From contig QQVM01000010.1 in NCBI GenBank assembly GCA_003389385.1, positions 1 to 64,000 on the forward strand: DNA of 64,000 bases, written 5' to 3'. The translations under genes and the position numbers were made by a program. Below the pieces are notes generated by a model. It did no database searches. It was not told the origin of the DNA and saw only the letters and a list, made by a program, of their open reading frames with translations. The stretch comes from Bacteroidota bacterium. GTDB lineage: Bacteria > Bacteroidota > Bacteroidia > AKYH767-A > 2013-40CM-41-45. Positions 35,359 to 43,903 of this stretch are shown in pieces; positions within the stretch are counted from its first letter, which is position 1; each line of letters starts with the position of its first letter.

Positions 35359-36564
35359 TTAATTCTTTGGATAATGAAATTCTATGCTGAACTGTGTTCC
35401 CTTATCTACATTAAGATCAAGCTTTCCGTCAAGCTGATCAGTAAGCGCCTGTATCAGCTGCATGCCTAAGGATTCTGAGCCTTCCATTTTGAAGTCAGAG
35501 GGAAGCCCTACCCCATTGTCTGATATCTTTAGATTGATCTTGTTTCCTGACTTCTTCAGTGATATTTTAATTTCACCTGATCGATTCCCTGGGAATGCAT
35601 ATTTATAGGCATTGGAAACAAGTTCATTGACAAGAAGTCCGCTGGGCATGGCAGTATCCATATCAAGGCCCACATAATCTGTGTCTATTAACAGCTTTAC
35701 CCTATCGGTCTTATCTCCATAAGACTGATAAATATACTGCGTTAGTTTTTCAACATAATCTCCAAAATCAATCTCGGTTAATTCATCTGCCTGATAAAAC
35801 TTTTCATGAACAAGGGCCATAGATCGCACTCTGTTCTGTCCGTCTTTGACTGCCTTTAACGTCGACTCATCTTTAATATAACCTGACTGAAGATTGAGTA
35901 GACTGATAATAATCTGCAGATTGTTTTTTACCCTGTGGTGTATCTCCTTTAACAACACGTCCTTCTCTTTCAGCGACTCTTCAATCCTTTGCTGCATCTT
36001 TTTTCCCGCAGTAATGTCGGTGTCAACCAAAACAATTTTCTTCAGCTGTCCATCTTCATTAAAAACCGGAGTCAAAGTGGAGGATAACCAAATGTTGTTC
36101 AGATTATGTGTTGTGAGGTTAGACTCAAAAATTCTTGAGTGCTTTAGTTTCACCGCTTCATCAATCTCCTTTCTAATCTCATTGTACACATTAATTTCAT
36201 TTACTTTCCTTCCAATGATTTTATCCTTTCCCATCCCGGTAAGACGGGTAAAGGCATCATTTACCCATTCGATTTCTCCATGTGCATCAGCAATTAATAC
36301 GGCATTGTCAGTCCTGCTTACTGCGAGAGACAACTTTTCGAGTTCCAGATTTTTTTCCACTAATTGTTTTGTTTTAACCTCAACTCTTTCTTCAAGCAAT
36401 CTTCTGATCCTGCTAAAGGTGCTGCTTCGCAATCTGAAGTAAATGTAGATTGTGCCTACAAACATCAGGAAGCTGATTATTATCAGCCACAAGTCTCGCC
36501 AGAAGGGATCTGTCTGAAGTATCAGGTGATCTGATTGCAACAATACCATATTATGGCAGGCCAT
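35359..36564 (-). CDS. PAS-containing histidine kinase (HisKA_2 type)
   Basis: A 401-residue kinase. One TM segment is near residues 27-45 (LIIISFLMFVGTIYIYF), followed by a coiled coil, a PAS domain (about 80-190: AVLIADAHGEIEWVNDAFTRL), a HisKA_2 domain with His209 in KEIHHRVKNNLQIIISLL, and HATPase_c (about 295-400: ELVSNAYKYAFP, ISDNGVGLPSDF, SLGMQLIQAL). The HHRVKNNLQ motif marks the HWE/HisKA_2 class often paired with LytTR or PAS regulators. It probably phosphorylates the LytTR regulator encoded directly downstream. The signal is unknown. Confidence 0.9.
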   Translation of the reverse strand: MACHNMVLLQSDHLILQTDPFWRDLWLIIISFLMFVGTIYIYFRLRSSTFSRIRRLLEERVEVKTKQLVEKNLELEKLSLAVSRTDNAVLIADAHGEIEWVNDAFTRLTGMGKDKIIGRKVNEINVYNEIRKEIDEAVKLKHSRIFESNLTTHNLNNIWLSSTLTPVFNEDGQLKKIVLVDTDITAGKKMQQRIEESLKEKDVLLKEIHHRVKNNLQIIISLLNLQSGYIKDESTLKAVKDGQNRVRSMALVHEKFYQADELTEIDFGDYVEKLTQYIYQSYGDKTDRVKLLIDTDYVGLDMDTAMPSGLLVNELVSNAYKYAFPGNRSGEIKISLKKSGNKINLKISDNGVGLPSDFKMEGSESLGMQLIQALTDQLDGKLDLNVDKGTQFSIEFHYPKN

Positions 36565-36690
36565 TAGTAATGAACCGCTAGAGAATACGTTTTTTACTCT
36601 TTTCTTTAAAAAATGTTGCTAATTACGGCTCTTCATTGAAGTAAAATGAGCCTCCAGCTTACAATTAGGGCTAAAATCAGATTCTCCCCA

Positions 36691-36837
36691 TTACTCACCG
36701 TCCCGATCGTCATTTTCAGAGTATGAGTCTGGCTCTGGCCGGGCTGGAGTATTAAGCACTTTAAAAAAGAAATAGGCGGTTATAATCGTGACCAGAACCT
36801 GAACTAACACCATTGTGATTATTGCTGAATTGCTCAT
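36691..36837 (-). CDS. Small membrane partner of the NSS transporter (MetS-like small subunit)
   Basis: A 48-residue open reading frame beginning MSNSAIITMVLVQVLVTI and ending in an acidic tail (SENDDRDGE). It has one transmembrane helix (residues about 5-27) and a proline-containing linker. Its ATG lies one base after the TAA of the NSS transporter gene, so translation is probably coupled. Size, single helix, and position directly behind an NSS gene match the MetS family of NSS small subunits, where MetS is needed with MetP for methionine uptake in Corynebacterium. The assignment rests on context and topology, not on a clear sequence motif. Confidence 0.75.
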   Translation of the reverse strand: MSNSAIITMVLVQVLVTIITAYFFFKVLNTPARPEPDSYSENDDRDGE

Positions 36838-36838
36838 G

Positions 36839-38647
36839 TTAATTCCTTCCAGTTTTTTCGCGTCTTATTGTAGCGCGGTATACAAGATAGCAAATAAATC
36901 CAAAAAGCAACAGAAGTAGCAATCTGGACATGTCAGTAAAGAACACATTATTGATGAAGTTGCCAGTAGCTAATTTTTGCCCTTTGATCACAGCATCACC
37001 GGGTCTGACAATAATTTCCTTATTATCTGAAAAGCGATATGCGGCAATCTGACGGTTGTTTTCATTTACAAGCCGGACTATACTGCGTTGATCAATTCGG
37101 TCAATGCTGCCGACCGTTCCGCTGACACCACTTTCAAAATAATCTGCAAAATACTCCTTGTTTACTTCTACTCCTTTATTTTGAATTTGACCGATAATGG
37201 AAGACGCATCCAGCTCCCATTTATTTTTAAATGCATTCTGCCAGTCATTATTCTTAGGAGTGATCAAGGATGCGAGAAATACTATTAAAATAAGTAATGG
37301 TGTAACATACTTGATAACCGGTTTGAATATTATTGGAATTCTTATGTCAGCACCCGCATTCAATTCCTGCCAACCTTTGTTTATACCAAAAATCCAGGCA
37401 AACAAAATGCACTCAGCAAGAGCAAATATTACAAGTGATACCGTACCTGCCCAATAATCGTATTCGCCAAAAACTCCTTCGTTATAAAATAAAACAGTTG
37501 GCAGGCCCATTGCAAGAACAAGCGCTCCAAAGGTCCATGCAGACTTGTTTCTTGACCAGTTAAACTCATCACGCATGAAGCCCATCCAGGGAGTTCCCAT
37601 CGCCAGAGATGAAGTAATTCCTGCAAAGAATAGGAGACCAAACCACATCACTCCGCCGATTGTGGCCAAAGCAGGACCCCACTGCTGGAACAAATACGGC
37701 ATAGTCTGAAAAGCCATAGAAAAACCGGCATTCTCTTTAACCCAGTCAAGTCCCAGGTAACCGACTGCAATTGGAATAACTATTGATGCGCCCAGGACTA
37801 TCTCTACAAATCCATTCATCCACCCAGCGGTCATTGAATTTAATGCTATATCATCTTTCTTTTTCACATAAGCGGCGTAGCAGTGAATTGTTCCCATTCC
37901 AACAGACAGGGTAAAGAAAATTTGTCCGGCTGCAGCAAGCCAGACTTTGGGATTTGATAGGCTGTCGAACTGTGGCTCCCAAAGAAAATTTAAACCAAGG
38001 CTCGAGTCGCAGTCATCGCAAGAGCCGGTATTACCAAGTGTTACACCTCTTATAGCAAGGAAAGCTCCGAAGAGCAAGAGAAGAGGCATTCCAATTTTAG
38101 CCGCCTTCTCTACACCTCCGCTCAGGCCTTTTGACAGAATGTACACATTTAGTGAAAGGCAAAGTATATAAGCAATTACCGCCTCAAATGGAATTCCTGA
38201 AATACTCGTATTGATGTCGGTGTAGTTCGTAAAGAATCTGGCAACCTCTGTTTGGCTTAATCCGGAGAAAGTTTGACCAATTGAGTGAAAGACATACGAT
38301 AAGGTCCATGATTCAATGTAACAATAATAAGCAGCAACCGCCACGTTGGTAAAAATTCCAAAAACCCCAAAATACTTCCAGAGGCGCTTCTTGGTCATAT
38401 TATCCAGAATGAACGGCGTTGAATGATTTCCAAAGCGGCCGCCATATCGACCCATTGACCATTCAATCCAAAGCAGCGGGATACCCATCAGTAGAAAGCA
38501 TACTATATATGGAATGATAAATGCCCCACCACCATTGTTTATTGCTTGAACCGGGAATCTTAGAAAATTGCCAAGGCCAACTGCATTTCCTGCCATGGCA
38601 AGAATTAGTCCGACTCTAGTGCCCCAGGATTCATGCATATTACTCAT
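36839..38647 (-). CDS. Sodium-dependent NSS family transporter
   Basis: A 602-residue neurotransmitter:sodium symporter family member, probably importing an amino acid with Na+. TM1 carries the usual unwound substrate region in AGNAVGLGNFLRFPVQA, and TM2 has GGGAFIIPYIVCFLLMGIPL. About 11-12 TM helices are visible. It is about 100 residues longer than usual prokaryotic NSS proteins; the surplus is a hydrophilic insert (residues about 465-568) before the last helix. It is followed after one base by a 48-residue membrane protein. A weak promoter-like TTTG-N18-TACATTCG lies upstream. Confidence 0.9.
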   Translation of the reverse strand: MSNMHESWGTRVGLILAMAGNAVGLGNFLRFPVQAINNGGGAFIIPYIVCFLLMGIPLLWIEWSMGRYGGRFGNHSTPFILDNMTKKRLWKYFGVFGIFTNVAVAAYYCYIESWTLSYVFHSIGQTFSGLSQTEVARFFTNYTDINTSISGIPFEAVIAYILCLSLNVYILSKGLSGGVEKAAKIGMPLLLLFGAFLAIRGVTLGNTGSCDDCDSSLGLNFLWEPQFDSLSNPKVWLAAAGQIFFTLSVGMGTIHCYAAYVKKKDDIALNSMTAGWMNGFVEIVLGASIVIPIAVGYLGLDWVKENAGFSMAFQTMPYLFQQWGPALATIGGVMWFGLLFFAGITSSLAMGTPWMGFMRDEFNWSRNKSAWTFGALVLAMGLPTVLFYNEGVFGEYDYWAGTVSLVIFALAECILFAWIFGINKGWQELNAGADIRIPIIFKPVIKYVTPLLILIVFLASLITPKNNDWQNAFKNKWELDASSIIGQIQNKGVEVNKEYFADYFESGVSGTVGSIDRIDQRSIVRLVNENNRQIAAYRFSDNKEIIVRPGDAVIKGQKLATGNFINNVFFTDMSRLLLLLLFGFICYLVYRATIRREKTGRN

Positions 38648-38792
38648 AAGAGTTGGTTTTTACATGACGAATGTATTGAATTTTGGATATGATCAAAAAA
38701 TAAATAGTCGGGATTCTGATTAATTTGACTTCATGCTGTCAGAGTATTTTGGGGGGAGCATGAAAAATAAAGGAATCAATATAAATAGAAAA

Positions 38793-38813
38793 GCCCGTGA
38801 ATCCATCACGGGC
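38793..38813 (-). terminator. Terminator of the TonB operon
   Basis: An 8-bp stem GCCCGTGA/TCACGGGC with a five-base loop lies 24 bases beyond the TPR gene stop. Read on the minus strand it is followed by TTTTCTATT. It would end the seven-gene exbB to TPR transcript. Confidence 0.8.
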
Positions 38814-38837
38814 CCCGATTATTAAAGATGTGCCGGT

Positions 38838-40529
38838 TTATTTTCCGTTCTTTTTTCCTTCCAGCTGATCAATCGCCTGCTGAACATTCCTCTTGTCTTC
38901 CGGCTCAAGATTTAAAGCTGACTTAAGACGAAGATAAGCGAGTGCATTTGTGTTATCTTTTTTCAAGATGAAAAAATAAGCAAGATATCCGTATGCTTCT
39001 GCTAAACCGCTATTGTACTTAGCTGGATTGAGAGAGTCGGCCTGAGCAATTTCTATATACTTCTCGTAATGTGGTTTTGCAAGACCCAGCTCTGAAGTAG
39101 AGTCAATGTGTGTATTTGCCTGGGCTCTCCACAACCAACCACTGGCATATGTAGGAGCCACTTCATTCAGCTTTGCAAATATCGAATCTGCAGACATGAA
39201 GTTCGACATGAAGTAATAAGAACGGCCAATCAGTATATAGTCAAGTGCTTTGATGTCTTTTCCGGTCGCGGCCTTTTCCTGCAGTACTTTGACGGTCTCT
39301 TCATACCTTTTAATTTTATAATATGCATTAGCTATATCCGAAAGCAAATCCGTTCTGTTGGGGTCAATGTTATATGCTTTCCTCATTTGTAATATGCCCA
39401 TTGAATCCTGATCGCTGGCCGCCAGAAGTTTTCCGTAATATTCGTAGTCATACGATGCGCGCTTTGACTCAGGAAGTTTGTCAAACAACTTTTGAACCAT
39501 TTGAAGCCCTTTGACATATTCCTTTGTTTCATAGTAGCAATAGGAATAAACTCGAAGTAAAGTCAGATTTCCTCCATCACAATTTTTTTCAACTTGATTC
39601 AATTCTGAAAGTGCGCCAGAGTAATCTTTGCTCAGGTAGAGAAAAGATGCATAACGAATACGTGCAGCGCAGTTGTTTTTAGAAAGTTCGAGATACTTGC
39701 GGTAGTTCTCTTTTGCTTTACTGAGTTTACCCATTTTAAATTCCGTCTCTCCAAGTTCACGATATGCCGGGGCATATCCGGGATCAATTTCAATTGCATT
39801 TTGAAACTCAGCTGAAGCCCCTTCATAATTCGTACTTCTTTTATAAAGTTTACCCTTGCTTACAATTGCTCTTACTGAGTTTCTGTTAAGATCGAGTGCT
39901 TTGTTGTAAAACTCTGCAGCCAGAGTTCCGTTGTTCAATTCTGTGTAAACATCACCATATAATAAATTTGCCTCCACATTCTTGGGGTCGATTCCCAGAG
40001 CTTTATCCAATAATTTCCTGGCCTTGTCAAGATCTTTATTTTTAAAATGTATATATGCATCTGCAGATTCAATGTAAGCGAGGGGGTTCTTTTGCGATGC
40101 AGATGCAATGACACCGTCGATAATCGAATTGGCCTGTTCTACATTTCTCCGGGCTTCTTCGTGTCTTTTTTGAAGCTCGGCATTTCCCTGATCCTTATCG
40201 GCAGCGGATTTGGCTTCTGCCAAACTTATCATGTCCAGTAGAATTTTTGCCTGACCAATTTTAATCAGCGAATTAGCCGCATCGATTTCAGCTCCTTTGT
40301 TAAAAATTAATGCAGCAGAATCGGGGTTGTCGCTTAACAATAGATTCTCACCATAGTAATAATAAATAGTCGCATTTCCTGGCTCTTTGCTAATTAGACT
40401 TCTGAAAAGTGCACTGGCAGCATCATACTGTTCGTTCTCTGTGAGTTTGCGTGCATCTTCAAGGCTTTGTCCTTTCAAAACATTGCTTAGGAAAAGCAAT
40501 GATAATGCATAAATTAGCTTCTTAATCAT
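38838..40529 (-). CDS. Tetratricopeptide-repeat protein, exported
   Basis: A 563-residue protein with a signal peptide (residues 1-20, LSLLFLSNVLKGQS) and TPR motifs throughout, for example ATIYYYYGENLLLSDNPDSA and YAPAYRELGETEFKMGKLS. It is likely periplasmic. It is the last gene of the exbB-exbD-exbD-tonB-small protein-PstS-like-TPR series, which recurs in Bacteroidota. It may scaffold the TonB/ExbBD complex or its client proteins; this is inferred from position only. Confidence 0.85.
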   Translation of the reverse strand: MIKKLIYALSLLFLSNVLKGQSLEDARKLTENEQYDAASALFRSLISKEPGNATIYYYYGENLLLSDNPDSAALIFNKGAEIDAANSLIKIGQAKILLDMISLAEAKSAADKDQGNAELQKRHEEARRNVEQANSIIDGVIASASQKNPLAYIESADAYIHFKNKDLDKARKLLDKALGIDPKNVEANLLYGDVYTELNNGTLAAEFYNKALDLNRNSVRAIVSKGKLYKRSTNYEGASAEFQNAIEIDPGYAPAYRELGETEFKMGKLSKAKENYRKYLELSKNNCAARIRYASFLYLSKDYSGALSELNQVEKNCDGGNLTLLRVYSYCYYETKEYVKGLQMVQKLFDKLPESKRASYDYEYYGKLLAASDQDSMGILQMRKAYNIDPNRTDLLSDIANAYYKIKRYEETVKVLQEKAATGKDIKALDYILIGRSYYFMSNFMSADSIFAKLNEVAPTYASGWLWRAQANTHIDSTSELGLAKPHYEKYIEIAQADSLNPAKYNSGLAEAYGYLAYFFILKKDNTNALAYLRLKSALNLEPEDKRNVQQAIDQLEGKKNGK

Positions 40530-40540
40530 ATTCTTTTGTG

Positions 40541-41500
40541 TTATTCATTTATTTTAACAATGCGAATTGGCATGGTTGCAGGTAATAATCCCATAAGACG
40601 AATAATTCTTTGTCCGTGGTCTCCCGCAACAAATGAGGCAAAGCCCGTGCCAAGACCGTTTCTTCCCTCCCTGCTGATGATGTACACGTCGCGCGTGAAG
40701 GGATATTTTTTTAATGCAATGTAAGCCTGAAAAGGTTTATAATAATCTTTATCGGAGCCTACGCTGTCCGTTTCGGAAACACCGGCAATAGTGACTTTAC
40801 TTAAAAAGGAGTTAACCTCAGGATTTTCCCGGTCACTGATCCAATTAAGGCTTATCACACCCAGTGCATTTACATTATTACTCACATAATCCACCAGTGC
40901 CTCATTTGATTCAAGTGCGTACCAATTAGAGGGCACAGGTGAGTTTCCAAGAAACTTCTCCTTCAGATAACGCGCATTGCTGCTTGAGTTACCGTCAAAC
41001 ACAATTCGGATACTATCGTTGATCGGGTTTTTTCCCAGCTGATTCCAGGTAGATATTTTACCACTGAAAATGTCTCCCAGCAAGGAGGGGGTAAACAAAC
41101 TATCCTTGTTGTCAGGGTTTATCATAATGGCAAGTGCGTCAACAGCAATACGGTTAACCCTCGGAATAATTTTCATTTCACGTAAAGTCTGTAACTCCGT
41201 TTCATTCAGCTCTCTGTTCAGAATAACAAGACGAGCGCTGTCGTTATTCAGAAGCACACTTACAGCTTCCGGCTCCGGCAAATACCTGGCATTAATTTTA
41301 GCATATTTGTAAATGCTGTGAAATGTATCAAGCTGAACTTGTAGCAATGGCCTGTAAGATTCGTCGGCCACAATAAGAATCTCACCAGAAACCGGCGTAT
41401 CAGAGTATTTTGACTTATCTCTCTTGCAGCAAACAAGAGTTAGGAGGCCAAAGACTAAAAAAACGAATAGAAAAAATATACGACTAGCTTTTACCTTCAT
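40541..41500 (-). CDS. PstS-like substrate-binding lipoprotein
   Basis: A 319-residue periplasmic-binding-protein-like lipoprotein. The hydrophobic N-terminus ends VCCKRDK near residue 25, a lipobox-like site. The body resembles phosphate-binding PstS proteins (EILIVADESYRPLLQVQ, ISTWNQLGKNPINDSIRIVFDG, SSNARYLKE). No pstC, pstA, pstB or phoU lies nearby, so it does not belong to a phosphate ABC importer here. In related genomes such genes lie in the TonB operon, as in this case. The ligand is unknown; phosphate is only a guess. Its start overlaps the stop of the small gene upstream. Confidence 0.85.
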   Translation of the reverse strand: MKVKASRIFFLFVFLVFGLLTLVCCKRDKSKYSDTPVSGEILIVADESYRPLLQVQLDTFHSIYKYAKINARYLPEPEAVSVLLNNDSARLVILNRELNETELQTLREMKIIPRVNRIAVDALAIMINPDNKDSLFTPSLLGDIFSGKISTWNQLGKNPINDSIRIVFDGNSSSNARYLKEKFLGNSPVPSNWYALESNEALVDYVSNNVNALGVISLNWISDRENPEVNSFLSKVTIAGVSETDSVGSDKDYYKPFQAYIALKKYPFTRDVYIISREGRNGLGTGFASFVAGDHGQRIIRLMGLLPATMPIRIVKINE

Positions 41501-41690
41501 TAGAGTCTCTATTTAAACGAATAAGCTTATATGCCCTGAATACTGAATACAAGAACAGTACTATGCCGGCAATTGTATTATTTATATCAGGAAGGCCTGG
41601 AATCTGCCAGACAAAGATTAAGATAATTCCCGCAGCAGCATAAACGAGAATCATTATAAGGTTGAATGCGAAGCCAATATTTGAAAACAT
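41484..41690 (-). CDS. Small two-helix membrane protein in the TonB operon
   Basis: A 68-residue protein with two hydrophobic helices (residues about 5-29, IGFAFNLIMILVYAAAGIIL, and about 37-52) separated by a QIPGLPDINN turn and ended by a charged tail. It lies between tonB (28-base gap) and the PstS-like gene (17-base overlap), so it is almost certainly translated. No function is known. Similar short proteins occupy this place in related operons and might be accessory to ExbB/ExbD/TonB. Confidence 0.8.
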   Translation of the reverse strand: MFSNIGFAFNLIMILVYAAAGIILIFVWQIPGLPDINNTIAGIVLFLYSVFRAYKLIRLNRDSNEGKS

Positions 41691-41718
41691 GGGCCGTAAT
41701 GGGCCAAAATGATGGTTC

Positions 41719-42516
41719 TTATTTCAAGGTAAAGCTAACGGGAAGGTTATATTGAACCTGAACATTTCTACCGTTTTGCTTACCTGGTTTCCATTGTGGC
41801 ATCGCCTTAACAACCCTGATAGCCTCTTCGTCGCAACCGCCACCAATGCCTCGCAAAACCTTGGCATCTTTCACTTTCCCGTCCTTATCAACAACAAAGG
41901 TTACATAAACCCTTCCCTGAATTCCGTTTTCACGTGCAACAGGTGGGTATTTAATGTTTTTTGAAAGATACTCGAACAATTTATCCTCTCCGCCTGGGAA
42001 TGTGGGCATTTCTTCCACAACGGTGAATATTTTTCCCTCATCCTCTCCAACTACCGGATTTTCCGGAGGCAGGTCTATGATGTCTTTAGAGCCTTCCTGA
42101 GTTACTGTGCTAACCTGTACCTCCTTCACTTCTTCCTGAGTAGGTGGGGGCTCTTGCGCTTCTTCATCCTTTACAACCTTCGGAGGAGTAAACTTTATAG
42201 TTTGCTGGACTGGAGGCGGGGGAATTACAGGTGGTGGAGGGGGCGCGCTCTTATCAATTGGAGGTGGTTCTGCCAGAGTTATTGCTTCGGTTACACTTTC
42301 TTTCTTTGCAAACTCAACTTTCGAGAGAACACTGACTAATTTGGGAATGGCAATAAGCAAAAGCAGGCCAATTATTGAAGCAATCAAAGCAAACATAAGG
42401 CGATCAGTATACTTCTTGCGAAGAATATAGCCTCCATATGCCTTGTTCCGGCTTTCAAATACCAGCTCAACCCGATCCGGGTTTACAGGTTCATTCCAGC
42501 TGAAGATCTTGCTCAT
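41719..42516 (-). CDS. tonB: Energy transducer TonB
   Basis: A 265-residue TonB protein. It has an N-terminal cytoplasmic stretch of about 37 residues, one TM anchor (about 42-62, FALIASIIGLLLLIAIPKL), a proline-rich spacer (PPPIDKSAPPPPPVIPPPP) and a C-terminal TonB domain (about 180-265) with NGIQGRVYVTFVVDKDGKV and NGRNVQVQYNLPVSFTLK. It links proton-motive force harvested by ExbB/ExbD to outer-membrane receptors such as the one at 8555-10960. The order exbB, exbD, exbD, tonB in one direction indicates a single operon. Confidence 0.95.
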   Translation of the reverse strand: MSKIFSWNEPVNPDRVELVFESRNKAYGGYILRKKYTDRLMFALIASIIGLLLLIAIPKLVSVLSKVEFAKKESVTEAITLAEPPPIDKSAPPPPPVIPPPPVQQTIKFTPPKVVKDEEAQEPPPTQEEVKEVQVSTVTQEGSKDIIDLPPENPVVGEDEGKIFTVVEEMPTFPGGEDKLFEYLSKNIKYPPVARENGIQGRVYVTFVVDKDGKVKDAKVLRGIGGGCDEEAIRVVKAMPQWKPGKQNGRNVQVQYNLPVSFTLK

Positions 42517-42527
42517 CCTGTATTTGT

Positions 42528-43175
42528 TTAGTTGGCTGAAGCGTTTTTAATGAGTTCTCTTTCTGAATCAGAAAGGTCAACAATTGCATAACGTCCGACA
42601 TTAGTGACAATCATTTCATCAAGAATGTCAACCAGATTTTTGTATTTGGATTTATCGTCAGGCTTGATCAGAACAATCAATCCACGTTTTTCGGCAGCTT
42701 TTACTGCTGCTTTGTGCTTTTTTATTTCTTCTTCCTTGTTAGGAATAAGGCCGGCAGCCACAGAATCTTCGACCATCTTAACAAGATCAATTACCAGTTT
42801 GTTCCTTTCAAGTAAAACTTTGTGAATACTGTTTGCTCCGGTTACTGAAAAGTCAGCAATATTAGTTTCAGGCGGCTGGGTTGGATCATCCATTCCCATA
42901 TACCAAATTATTCTGTCGTTTTCCGTAAGGAGAATTGACATCGTTTGGGAGGCCGGCACTTTAGTTCTTTGCTCATCTTCGATTTCATCCTTTACGGGCA
43001 TAGTGATATCCATGGTTTTTGGCTTTGCCAGGGTAGTGGTAAGGATGAAGAATGTAAGCAGAAGGAAAGCTAAATCCACCATCGGAGTCATGTCGATGTG
43101 AGTGGATGCTTTTTTGGCGCGCACCTTTTTGTGTTTGCCTTTATCCTGGCCTTCCTGTTGTTGTACCTCTGCCAT
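42528..43175 (-). CDS. exbD: ExbD/TolR biopolymer transport protein (second copy)
   Basis: A 215-residue ExbD-like protein. A basic N-terminus (KHKKVRAKKASTHI) precedes DMTPMVDLAFLLLTFFIL, the conserved TM helix with the proton-pathway Asp. The periplasmic part (about 60-215) is longer than in the classical 141-residue ExbD, containing a loop of about 60 residues with MVEDSVAAGLIPNKEEEIKK. It ends 11 bases from tonB. Two different ExbD copies in one operon are usual in Bacteroidota and may form a heteromeric complex. Confidence 0.93.
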   Translation of the reverse strand: MAEVQQQEGQDKGKHKKVRAKKASTHIDMTPMVDLAFLLLTFFILTTTLAKPKTMDITMPVKDEIEDEQRTKVPASQTMSILLTENDRIIWYMGMDDPTQPPETNIADFSVTGANSIHKVLLERNKLVIDLVKMVEDSVAAGLIPNKEEEIKKHKAAVKAAEKRGLIVLIKPDDKSKYKNLVDILDEMIVTNVGRYAIVDLSDSERELIKNASAN

Positions 43176-43233
43176 TTTTAAATCTTATACTAAGCGGGGC
43201 TTGTACCCGAATATTTCAATTGGTAATTATACT

Positions 43234-43833
43234 TTACTCACTTTCAAGATTAGTAATCAAAGCGAATCTGTTGGCTTTGTTGTCCTGAAGTGTGGCAATC
43301 ACTCTTTTAATGGTAGGAATGTCTGCGTCCCTGTCACCATTAATCGCGATGCTATTTCTGGGTGCGGCATTACGCGCTGCATTTACCCATACTGACAATT
43401 CATTATTCAATGAGTCTGTTGGAATTCCCGGTGTGGCAAGATTCATTGCTTTTCTCTGATCATCCGTCGCAGAGAGATATTCCTTTAGGTTATTTGAAGG
43501 AACGCCTACCGATGAAAGAAGTGAGAATTTTTTCTTTTCTTCTTCGCTAAACTCTATGTTGAAGCGTTTTCCAAGCCTCTCCAAAATGTCCCGCCGAACT
43601 TGCTGACCTTCTACATTAAAGAATACCCTTCCATTTTTATCCACCGTGAGCATGATTACTCCCTGATCAGGCAGGGGAATTTCACTCACTGAAGAGGGCT
43701 GATCAACAACCACCGGCTCATCAGGACGAAATTTGGTTGTAAGCATGAAAAAGGTAACCAACAAAAAGGCCAAGTCAACCATTGGAGTCATATCCAGCGA
43801 AGGGCTTTTCTTTGGTATTTTAATTTTCGGCAT
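43234..43833 (-). CDS. exbD: ExbD/TolR biopolymer transport protein (first copy)
   Basis: A 199-residue ExbD-like protein with SLDMTPMVDLAFLLVTFFML (residues 11-30), the single TM helix with conserved Asp, and a periplasmic domain of about 165 residues. It contains an insert (EFSEEEKKKFSLLSSVGVPS) not found in short ExbD proteins. The final strand-helix segment GDRDADIPTIKRVIATLQDN is conserved. It lies 70 bases after exbB and 58 bases before the second exbD, all in the same direction. Confidence 0.93.
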   Translation of the reverse strand: MPKIKIPKKSPSLDMTPMVDLAFLLVTFFMLTTKFRPDEPVVVDQPSSVSEIPLPDQGVIMLTVDKNGRVFFNVEGQQVRRDILERLGKRFNIEFSEEEKKKFSLLSSVGVPSNNLKEYLSATDDQRKAMNLATPGIPTDSLNNELSVWVNAARNAAPRNSIAINGDRDADIPTIKRVIATLQDNKANRFALITNLESE

Positions 43834-43903
43834 TTAAATTTTGGCTGGTTTGTTAACAGAGTCCATTAACTTGAAAATTCCATAGGCTGGATAAAAATTC
43901 TTT

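Noticed and set aside
40541-41500. Phosphate ABC importer (pst operon)
   Set aside because: No permease, ATPase or phoU gene is adjacent; the PstS-like gene lies inside the TonB operon.
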